From an uncultured Clostridia bacterium (GTDB lineage: Bacteria > Bacillota > Clostridia > Oscillospirales > Oscillospiraceae): a stretch of 5,440 nt of DNA. The stretch is taken from assembly GCA_946405655.1 (NCBI GenBank), contig CAMJHX010000102.1, forward strand, positions 1 through 5,440, given 5' to 3'. Made by a program: the position numbers and the translations under genes. This document shows, one piece after another, positions 1 to 5,006 of the stretch. A model generated the notes under the pieces. It was not told the origin of the DNA. It saw only the letters and a list, made by a program, of their open reading frames with translations, and searched no databases. The stretch's first letter is position 1. Every line of letters begins with the position of its first letter.

Positions 1-88
1 ACCCAAAACTGACGAATTGCAATCGTTTTTTGTTGTATAAATGGTATGTCTGAAACTTAACATTGAAGAATATAAAACCTAAGTATAG

Positions 89-125
89 AAAAAACACAGG
101 GCAGAGCAAAAACTCTGTCCTGTGT
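89..125 (-). terminator. Rho-independent terminator of the dehydratase operon
   Basis: Read on the minus strand, bases 125 to 94 form a stem of 7 bp, one A.C mismatch (118/101), then 5 bp, closed by a 6-base loop. The stem is followed directly by a run of T (93-89 plus the last paired base). It begins 24 bases after the activator stop codon, so it closes the operon. Read on the plus strand the mismatch becomes a G.U pair but there is no T run, so it acts mainly on minus-strand transcripts. Confidence 0.88.
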
Positions 126-149
126 TGAAAAGAGGCTTGAAAGTAAGGT

Positions 150-944
150 TTACTTCTTGGCGAGACCCTTCTGGCGAGCGTACTCGGCAGCACCCAGAGC
201 GCCCATCAGCTGGGGATCGGTCTTGAGCTCGACAACCTTGAACTTCAGAACGTGCTCAATGGCTTCCTTCAGACCAGCGTTCTTCGCGCAGCCACCGGTG
301 AGGGTGATGCTGTCGGTAGCGCCGGCCTTCTTCGCCATGACGAAGCAGCGCTTCGCAACCGCCATCTCGATGCCGGCAGCGATCTCGTCCATGGGCTTGC
401 CTTCGCCGACGAGGGTGATGACCTCGGACTCAGCGAAAACGGTGCACTGCGCGGTGATCGGAATCACGTTCTTCGCAGTCAGGGACAGGTTGGAGAACTC
501 GGGCAGGCTCATCTCGAAGGAGCGGGCCATGGCCTCGAAGAAACGGCCGGTACCGGCGGAGCACTTGTCGTTCATCGCGAAGGACTTGACGGTGCCGTCG
601 GTGTCGATGCTGATGCCCTTAACGTCCTGGCCGCCGATGTCGATGATGGCGCGGACTTCGGGGTTGGTGACGTGCACGCCCATGGCGTGGCAGGAGATCT
701 CGGAGATGTTCTCGTCAGCGAACGGAACCTTGTTGCGGCCGTAGCCAGTACCGATCAGGTAAGCCAGATCCTTGGAGTCCTTCAGGCCGGCAGCCTTGCA
801 GACCTCGTCCATCGCAGCGATGGCGCTCTGCTCGGCGTTGATCTTGGAGCGAATGGTGGTGTCCGCGACCATCTTGCCGGTCTCGTCCATAATAACAGCT
901 TTCGTGTAGGTGGAGCCTACGTCGCAACCGCCAAAGAATTTCAT
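150..944 (-). CDS. ATP-dependent activator (archerase) of 2-hydroxyacyl-CoA dehydratase, HgdC/HadI/FldI family
   Basis: This is the cytoplasmic homodimeric iron-sulfur ATPase that uses ATP hydrolysis to drive one low-potential electron into its partner dehydratase. At 264 aa it matches the usual length of about 260. It shows the ASKHA-fold signatures in order: phosphate-1 loop with GSTYTK (residues 10-15), IGTGYGR (64-70), phosphate-2 DIGGQDVK (102-109), CSAGTGRFFE (128-137), and the adenosine motif LTGGCAKN (215-222). Cys128 and Cys167 (in ITAQCTVFAE) sit where the family has the two cysteines per subunit that hold a single [4Fe-4S] cluster across the dimer. The ATG at 944 is preceded by a perfect AGGAGG (minus strand, 960-955) at 10-base spacing. 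It is the last gene of the operon, 42 bases after the alpha subunit. In known hgd and had operons the activator usually comes before the dehydratase genes. The family call is firm. Which substrate system it belongs to (hgd, had, fld or lcd) is not decidable, so no symbol is given. Confidence 0.96.
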   Translation of the reverse strand: MKFFGGCDVGSTYTKAVIMDETGKMVADTTIRSKINAEQSAIAAMDEVCKAAGLKDSKDLAYLIGTGYGRNKVPFADENISEISCHAMGVHVTNPEVRAIIDIGGQDVKGISIDTDGTVKSFAMNDKCSAGTGRFFEAMARSFEMSLPEFSNLSLTAKNVIPITAQCTVFAESEVITLVGEGKPMDEIAAGIEMAVAKRCFVMAKKAGATDSITLTGGCAKNAGLKEAIEHVLKFKVVELKTDPQLMGALGAAEYARQKGLAKK

Positions 945-986
945 ATAAATATTTCCTCCTAAGAATGTTATGAAAGGTGATAGAGA

Positions 987-2735
987 TTACCAGGAAGCCT
1001 CGTCGTCGAACTCGATGAGAGTCGGGTCAACAGGCTCAGCGTGCATGACGTTGATCATGTAGTTGCTCACGCGGGCACGCATGTCTTTACGGGAGATGGT
1101 ACGAGGATCCATCAGGTCGTGCTCAACCCAGATCAGGTGCACGTTGTTCTCACGCGCCTGGTCGTCGAACAGACCCATCAGACCGGCCATGGTCTTGCAG
1201 CTGACGTGCTGATACAGGATCGCGATGTCAGCGTTGAAGGCCTTCAGCTGGCGCCACAGCTCACCAAGGACGTGATCGTGGCCGCCGTTGGTATGGCGAC
1301 GCATGACCATGCGCTCGTACAGACGGCAGAGGTCGCGGATGGCCTCTTCCTTGTCGGTGGTGTTGAGCATCTTGGTGTAGTTCAGGGCTTCCATCTCAGC
1401 GAGGATGTAGATGCCCCAGGAGTTGGCGAGCCAGTTGGAGAAGTTGGCATAGAAGTGCGCCGGCTGGCCCCAGATCAGGGCGCGGTGCTTGGCATAGCCG
1501 CCGCGGTAAGCAGGCAGACGCTTCTCATAGGTCTTGTACATGGTGTCGCGGAGCTTACGCTGCACGGCGATGCCTTCGGGGAAGAGGCCGCCGTCCATCT
1601 CGTAGTTCCACTTGCGGAACAGCTCGTAGGAGGAGCCGACCATCTGCGGATAAGGAGTGGAGTTCATTTCCCACTTCTCGAGCTCGATGCGGGTGCACTC
1701 GTTCATGATGTCCATGGTCTTGAAGTAGTTGTCCCAATCCCACTTTTCGCCGGACAGACCCTCGACCCACTTGATGCACTCCTTCATATCGGTGGCAGCG
1801 CACTCGATGGTATCCTCGTCGTCGTAACGGACGGGGAAGCAGAGCGGATAGTAGGGCAGGTACTTGCCGAAGCGGCGATCCTGGAAGGAGGACGCCATGG
1901 TGGAGCCGTCGCAGGGCATGGAGGAGGCGATGAAGCCCATGCCGAGGATCGGATACTCGTCCATGATGGCGCAGCCGCACTCTGCGACAGGCAGCGGGCA
2001 GGCGTCGCCGGGCAGACCGTACTGCTCGACCGCGTCGATGAACGGGATCAGAGCGAGCTGGTCCAGCTCGGAGGACATGAAGACGGGGATCATCTGATAA
2101 GGCATACTGATGAGGTTCGGGAAGCCGGCCATCATCTGCGCCATGGTCATCTCGTCGAACAGAACGACGCGCTTGGAGAGCTTCTCGTCGCCGCCCAGAC
2201 GCTTGTCGGCGCGGATCTGGGTCTGGATCTGCCACTCAGCCCAGTGGGTAATGGCGCCCCACATCTGGATGTCGGACTTCAGCAGCGCGCCGCGGCGGCC
2301 GAGGTTGGAGCGGTCGATGGCCACGGGGGTGCCGAGGTAGGAGGCGAACCAGTGATACTCAAAAACAGCAAGAGCGATGGAGAACGGATCCTTCATGACC
2401 ATGTTGATCATGCCGGCCCAGGTCTTCAGCCAGCCGGTAAAGTCGATGCCGACGGACTTGAGGCCCTTCCACTCACGGCGGGAGAACGCGATGGCGTCCT
2501 TCTTGTACAGCCAGCCGAGGTGAATATCGCCGTTCATGACGATGTCCATCTTCTCAGCGGGAGACATGGCCATAAAGCTCTTGAACTCGCCGACGACGCG
2601 CTCTTTGTCGCGCTCGAGGCTGAGCTTGGTCTTTCTCTTGACCTCGCCCCAGTCGATTTCCTTGATCATCTGCGTCCAGATCTTGAGGTCCGGACCCATG
2701 TTTTTCTTAAGCCATTCGATGTTCGTTTTCAGCAT
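987..2735 (-). CDS. 2-hydroxyacyl-CoA dehydratase, alpha-type (HgdA/HadB-like) subunit, long atypical form
   Basis: This is probably the alpha subunit of a heterodimeric dehydratase that eliminates water from a (R)-2-hydroxyacyl-CoA by a radical route. It is 582 aa, against roughly 400-480 for characterised alpha subunits. The family fold is recognisable from about residue 195. GLPGDAC (240-246) and SSMPC (271-275) lie where the family has cysteine ligands. Near the C-terminus, HVSCKTMAGL (510-519) resembles the alpha-type NRSCK motif and is followed by the late IxVEHDLxDPR and MRARVSNYM segments (535-560). Candidate [4Fe-4S] ligands are Cys246 (or 253/255), Cys275 and Cys513. The first 245 residues have no cysteine, so the first ligand of typical homologues appears to be absent. 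The N-terminal part is rich in Trp and charged residues and has no domain I recognise. The ATG is 5 bases after the beta stop codon, so the two are surely co-translated. Family placement is confident. The substrate is unknown, and a non-dehydratase role within the wider benzoyl-CoA reductase/HgdAB superfamily remains possible. Confidence 0.85.
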   Translation of the reverse strand: MLKTNIEWLKKNMGPDLKIWTQMIKEIDWGEVKRKTKLSLERDKERVVGEFKSFMAMSPAEKMDIVMNGDIHLGWLYKKDAIAFSRREWKGLKSVGIDFTGWLKTWAGMINMVMKDPFSIALAVFEYHWFASYLGTPVAIDRSNLGRRGALLKSDIQMWGAITHWAEWQIQTQIRADKRLGGDEKLSKRVVLFDEMTMAQMMAGFPNLISMPYQMIPVFMSSELDQLALIPFIDAVEQYGLPGDACPLPVAECGCAIMDEYPILGMGFIASSMPCDGSTMASSFQDRRFGKYLPYYPLCFPVRYDDEDTIECAATDMKECIKWVEGLSGEKWDWDNYFKTMDIMNECTRIELEKWEMNSTPYPQMVGSSYELFRKWNYEMDGGLFPEGIAVQRKLRDTMYKTYEKRLPAYRGGYAKHRALIWGQPAHFYANFSNWLANSWGIYILAEMEALNYTKMLNTTDKEEAIRDLCRLYERMVMRRHTNGGHDHVLGELWRQLKAFNADIAILYQHVSCKTMAGLMGLFDDQARENNVHLIWVEHDLMDPRTISRKDMRARVSNYMINVMHAEPVDPTLIEFDDEASW

Positions 2736-2740
2736 AGCGA

Positions 2741-3943
2741 TTAACCCTCCTTGGCAGCCTTCTGGATCTGCTTGATCTCAAGGCTCTCGACGAAGGCCTG
2801 CAGTCTGGTGCGCAGCTGACCGGACGTTCTCGCCATGTAAGGACGGTCGATGGACAGCACGGGCCAGCCATACTCCTCGTTCATGATGTGGCTGACGAGG
2901 GTGCGCTCGAAGGCCCAGAAATCGCAGAACTTCATTGCTTCGTAGATGATGCCCTCTGCCTTGTATTCCTTGGCGAGGTAGTCGGAGAAGTCGCGGCGCT
3001 CCTGGATCTTCTCCTGGCTCATGTAGCGCGGGCACTGGGTGGTCTTGAGGTAGTGCGCGCAGATCTGGGTGAGGACGTCGTCCTCATCGTTGAGCTCGAT
3101 GCGCTCGCGGCCCGGGGTGGAGCCGAAGCAGAAACGGTCGGAGACGATGAACGCGCCGGCCTGCTCGACCATGCGGGTCATGTCGAGGTCGTCGATCTCG
3201 GAGCCGACGATGGCCACGCGGGCGCGGTACCACGGCTGCGGATCGGGCTTTCTCTTCTTGATCTCCTTCAGGGTCTCCTTCAGGTAGGGAAGAATCTTCG
3301 CCTTCGGGCAGCAGTAGGACACGAGACACAGGACGTGGAACTCATAGCCGGTGATGGGCGGGTTGTCCAGCTTGCGCATCTCGCCGATCTCGGTGATGAT
3401 GTCGCAGACCTCGTTGTGCTCCTTGACAGCCTTGCGCAGAGCCTTGTCGGACGTGTCGACGCCGTAGGTCTCGGCCAGGACGTTCAGGAAGCGGTTGCGG
3501 ATCTGGACCACATAGTGCGTGAGGGTGTAGTCCGTAACCTTGTAGGGGATATCGCAGTGGGTGACGAACATCTTCTTCTCGGGCATGTCGGGGACAGCCA
3601 GAATCTCGATGTTCTCCATGCAGCGGTTCATCTCGGCGCAGGCGTCGACGCCGGCGATGGCATCGAGGAAGTTGTAGCCGCCCTCGATGGCGCGCTCGAC
3701 CAGAGCGCGGCAATACTCGCAGGTATAGTTGGACATGTAGTAGGACGCAATGTCAAACGTACCTGTTTTGGGTGCTCTCAGACGAACTGAGAAGCAGTTG
3801 TCTACGTTGAGAACCACTTCGGGCATATGATAGCAGGTATAGCCGATGGGATGCATTCCCTCAGCCTTCGCCTGCTGGCAAAGCTCGTTGTTGGCTTCGT
3901 CGAGCAGATTCTCAAAGTAGATCAGATGCTTGAGATCTTTCAA
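2741..3943 (-). CDS. 2-hydroxyacyl-CoA dehydratase, beta-type (HgdB/HadC-like) subunit
   Basis: This is the second subunit of the dehydratase, close to the usual beta length (400 aa here, about 375-430 in the family). It carries the expected landmarks: GYTCYHMPE (34-42), matching the family Gxx-Cys-xxx-Pro-Glu motif; TCEYCRA (74-80), where relatives have a Cys-Ser-Tyr/Phe-Ala-Arg motif; Cys102 in GVDACAE; SDRFCFGS (268-275); KFCDFWAFE (338-346), close to the family KFCDPHEF; and GQLRTRLQAF (375-384) near the C-terminus. Likely [4Fe-4S] ligands are Cys37, Cys75 or Cys78, Cys102 and Cys340, so unlike its partner this subunit keeps a full set. The start is TTG at 3943. An in-frame TAA lies one codon upstream, the next ATG is residue 30 and would lose the start of the fold, and GAGGTG sits just ahead. 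It is the first gene of the operon and ends 5 bases before alpha. The substrate is not inferable. Confidence 0.92.
   Translation of the reverse strand: MKDLKHLIYFENLLDEANNELCQQAKAEGMHPIGYTCYHMPEVVLNVDNCFSVRLRAPKTGTFDIASYYMSNYTCEYCRALVERAIEGGYNFLDAIAGVDACAEMNRCMENIEILAVPDMPEKKMFVTHCDIPYKVTDYTLTHYVVQIRNRFLNVLAETYGVDTSDKALRKAVKEHNEVCDIITEIGEMRKLDNPPITGYEFHVLCLVSYCCPKAKILPYLKETLKEIKKRKPDPQPWYRARVAIVGSEIDDLDMTRMVEQAGAFIVSDRFCFGSTPGRERIELNDEDDVLTQICAHYLKTTQCPRYMSQEKIQERRDFSDYLAKEYKAEGIIYEAMKFCDFWAFERTLVSHIMNEEYGWPVLSIDRPYMARTSGQLRTRLQAFVESLEIKQIQKAAKEG
2745..2752 (-). promoter_or_regulatory. Ribosome binding site of the alpha subunit, inside the end of the beta gene
   Basis: On the minus strand the last sense codons of the beta gene (Lys-Glu-Gly) read AAGGAGGG, a near-perfect Shine-Dalgarno sequence. 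From the AAGGAGG core there are 10 bases to the ATG at 2735. It fixes the alpha start and ties alpha translation to termination of beta, fitting 1:1 subunit synthesis. Confidence 0.88.
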
Positions 3944-3949
3944 GTGTTA

Positions 3950-3955
3950 CACCTC
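3950..3955 (-). promoter_or_regulatory. Ribosome binding site supporting the TTG start of the beta subunit
   Basis: GAGGTG on the minus strand lies 6 bases before TTG at 3943, with GAGG at 8-base spacing. An in-frame TAA falls between them, which rules out any upstream start. The rare start codon on the first gene may limit output of the operon; that last point is inference. Confidence 0.7.
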
Positions 3956-3978
3956 TTCTTCCCTTTAATGATGGTTTT

Positions 3979-3997
3979 GGGGCGCATCCTTCACCCC
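3979..3997 (-). other. Small leader hairpin upstream of the dehydratase operon
   Basis: In minus-strand RNA, GGGGUG (3997-3992) can pair with CGCCCC (3984-3979), giving five G-C pairs and one U.G around a 7-base loop. On the plus strand the wobble becomes a C.A mismatch, so the structure favours the leader of the dehydratase mRNA. There is no T run after it, so it is not a classical attenuator. It could be a stability or regulatory element, or chance. Confidence 0.35.
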
Positions 3998-4022
3998 TAG
4001 CTTACACTTACCGAGCGTCCAT

Positions 4023-4045
4023 GCAGAGCAAAATAAACACTCTGC
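4023..4045. repeat. Inverted repeat GCAGAG-N11-CTCTGC, possible operator
   Basis: A perfect 6-base inverted repeat (4023-4028 and 4040-4045) with an 11-base AT-rich spacer. It brackets the candidate -10 and start region of the minus-strand operon, a suitable place for a dimeric repressor. Its left half plus spacer start (11 bases, 4023-4033) is identical to 101-111 in the operon terminator stem. On the plus strand it is followed by CTTTT, so a weak plus-strand terminator is another reading, although nothing upstream is transcribed that way. Confidence 0.45.
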
Positions 4046-4060
4046 CTTTTAACTCGACAA
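4032..4060 (-). promoter_or_regulatory. Candidate sigma-70-type promoter of the dehydratase operon
   Basis: On the minus strand TTGTCG (4060-4055, 4 of 6 consensus) and TTTATT (4037-4032, 4 of 6) are separated by 17 bases. The start would fall near 4025, giving a leader of about 80 bases. The match is only moderate. A second weaker pairing (TTGTAA at 4091-4086 with TAATCT, 17-base spacer) lies upstream, so the exact promoter is uncertain. Confidence 0.35.
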
Positions 4061-4143
4061 TAGATTAACATATCCTCTCTGATTTTACAAGACTTTTCTG
4101 TGGGTTTTTTACGGTTTTCTTTGCCCTGAGAGCAAGTTTCTTG

Positions 4144-4172
4144 TTGATAATTTCTGCCTGTTATGTTAGAAT
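4144..4172 (+). promoter_or_regulatory. Sigma-70-type promoter of the His-rich protein/cooT unit
   Basis: TTGATA (4144-4149, 5 of 6) and TAGAAT (4167-4172, 5 of 6) are separated by exactly 17 bases. Transcription would start near 4179, leaving a leader of about 29 bases with AAGGAG at 4193-4198. No operator palindrome was seen around it. Confidence 0.78.
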
Positions 4173-4207
4173 CAAAACAATCTGAATCTATTAAGGAGCG
4201 ATGTATC

Positions 4208-4480
4208 ATGCACGATCATGTTCACGACCACGACCATCCCCACACCCACGATCACCCGCACGGTGAGGCGCAGGCCATGAGCCCGGAGGAGACTCTCGCG
4301 CTGCTGACCTACATGCTCGATCACAACCGCCACCACGCCGACGAGCTGCACGACATCTGCCACTCCCTCGAGGACGCGGGCAAGGCTGCCGCCGCCGAAA
4401 AGCTCGCCGAGGCGCTGCATTATTTCGACCACTGCAACGAGTATCTCGCCGAGGCGGTCGAACTCGCGAAAGGAGAATAA
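4208..4480 (+). CDS. Small histidine-rich metal-binding protein (CooJ-like role)
   Basis: A 90-aa cytoplasmic protein with no signal peptide. His occupies every even position from 2 to 18 (nine His alternating with Asp, Pro, Val, Thr), a classic chelating tail for nickel, cobalt or zinc. The rest (about 25-89) looks like a helical hairpin with more possible ligands: His39, 42, 43, 48, 52, 71, 75 and Cys51, Cys76. That totals 16 His. The ATG at 4208 is chosen because AAGGAG at 4193-4198 precedes it by 9 bases. An in-frame ATG at 4163 lies inside the promoter and so before the transcript begins. It is 5 bases ahead of cooT and shares its promoter, which favours nickel storage or delivery, as for CooJ in the cooCTJ genes of Rhodospirillum. 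CooJ carries its His cluster at the C-terminus, so this is a functional analogy, not a homology claim. Zinc or cobalt buffering is an alternative. Confidence 0.85.
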   Translation: MHDHVHDHDHPHTHDHPHGEAQAMSPEETLALLTYMLDHNRHHADELHDICHSLEDAGKAAAAEKLAEALHYFDHCNEYLAEAVELAKGE

Positions 4481-4485
4481 CGACC

Positions 4486-4674
4486 ATGTGTCTGTCCGAT
4501 GCTTATGAGCTCGTCGACGGCGAGCAGAAGCTGATCCTCTCCCGCGTGCAGGACATCTCCACTGAGGATGACTGCGTCCTGCTCACGAACCTGATGGGCA
4601 TCCGCCAGAAGGTGCCCGGACGGATCAAGAGCGTGGATCTGCTGAAGAACATTATTTTGATCGAAGCCTGCTGA
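4486..4674 (+). CDS. cooT: CooT-family nickel-binding protein
   Basis: A 62-aa protein matching the CooT family over its whole length. It starts with the diagnostic Met-Cys-Leu-Ser and continues with a small beta-barrel pattern (AYELVDGE, then alternating hydrophobic strands), the conserved PGRIKSVDLL (44-53) and a strand IILIEA at the C-terminus. In characterised CooT proteins Cys2 of each subunit of a homodimer binds Ni(II); Cys2 is present here. CooT is a nickel accessory factor for carbon monoxide dehydrogenase maturation where a coo locus exists, but homologues occur widely in anaerobes without one nearby. AAAGGAG at 4469-4475, overlapping the end of the His-rich gene, gives 10-base spacing to the ATG. 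It is the second and last gene of the unit, with a terminator hairpin beginning 2 bases after the stop codon. The family is clear; the client enzyme is unknown. Confidence 0.9.
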   Translation: MCLSDAYELVDGEQKLILSRVQDISTEDDCVLLTNLMGIRQKVPGRIKSVDLLKNIILIEAC

Positions 4675-4676
4675 AC

Positions 4677-4714
4677 AATCGAAAGCGCCCGCCGAACGGC
4701 GGGCGTTTTCGATT
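4677..4714 (+). terminator. Long perfect hairpin terminator after cooT
   Basis: CGCCCGCC (4686-4693) pairs with GGCGGGCG (4698-4705) around the loop GAAC. The pairing continues outward through a G.T pair and 8 further bp (4677-4684 with 4707-4714), a 17-step stem with no mismatch. TTTT follows the GC-rich core on the plus strand, and AAAA precedes it, giving TTTT on the other strand. It is therefore a bidirectional-type terminator, though only cooT needs it here. Confidence 0.9.
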
Positions 4715-4944
4715 GAGAGTGGAGTTTGGAGTGTGGAGTGTGGAGTTTAAAGAGCGCTTCGCGCGATAGGAAATCCGGCGCGATGTGGGCATCGCGCCCT
4801 ACAGGGTGCGGTGCGATTTCGCCGGAAAATGGCGCGCATCGGAGCCGGATCTGCGCGGGCCGCCGAGGGCGTCGGCCCCTACGGAGCACCATCCAACTCC
4901 TAATTCCTAATTCCTCATTCCTAATTCCTCATTCCTAACTCTCC
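4715..4944. repeat. Non-coding repeat element with inverted heptad arrays and internal hairpins (MITE-like)
   Basis: The left arm has four 7-base units of the form GGAGTKT (4721-4748). The right arm has six units of the form MAYTCCT (4895-4936), whose complement is AGGARTK, so the arms form an imperfect inverted pair. Between them lie a perfect 9-bp hairpin (4777-4785 with 4790-4798, loop TGGG), a 6-bp hairpin (4857-4862 with 4873-4878), and two related 17-base motifs (4787-4803 and 4867-4883, 13 of 17 identical). I recall similar intergenic elements being abundant in Oscillospiraceae-type genomes; that is memory, not a search. No transposase or protein is encoded. Confidence 0.72.
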
Positions 4945-4946
4945 GA

Positions 4947-4975
4947 TTTACTTCCCGCGTCTTTTATGTTATGAT
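4947..4975 (+). promoter_or_regulatory. Sigma-70-type promoter of mntP
   Basis: TTTACT (4947-4952, 4 of 6) and TATGAT (4970-4975, 5 of 6) are 17 bases apart, starting 3 bases beyond the repeat element. The start site would be near 4982, giving a leader of about 25 bases. That is too short to hold the manganese-sensing yybP-ykoY riboswitch often found ahead of mntP. Confidence 0.68.
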
Positions 4976-5006
4976 GTAGCCCGATTTGACACTGGGAGAT
5001 GATGGT

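Noticed and set aside
17..41. Promoter-like TTGCAA and TATAAA near the left edge
   Set aside because: The spacing is only 13 bases and no plus-strand gene follows, so it is chance in AT-rich sequence.
1041..2744. Plus-strand open frame of 567 codons opposite the alpha subunit
   Set aside because: It mirrors the alpha gene and exists because the gene's biased codon use avoids antisense stops. Its product is low-complexity (Val, Asp, His, Gly rich) with no family features, while the minus-strand frame has family motifs and a ribosome binding site.
2888..3790. Plus-strand open frame of 300 codons opposite the beta subunit
   Set aside because: It is an antisense shadow of a clearly recognised gene, rich in Leu, Val, Asp and Gly with no motifs.
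4163..4480. Longer version of the His-rich protein starting at 4163
   Set aside because: The ATG at 4163 lies between the -35 and -10 elements, so it precedes the transcript. The AAGGAG fits only the start at 4208.
4895..4936. CRISPR-like array
   Set aside because: The units are contiguous 7-base repeats without spacers, so this is a tandem heptad arm of the repeat element.
4726..4938. Open frame of 70 codons inside the heptad-armed repeat
   Set aside because: It is made of repeat arms and hairpins, has no ribosome binding site, and its C-terminus is just a translated heptad array.
4945..5006. yybP-ykoY manganese riboswitch ahead of mntP
   Set aside because: The predicted leader is only about 25 bases and there is no suitable multi-stem structure between the repeat and the gene.
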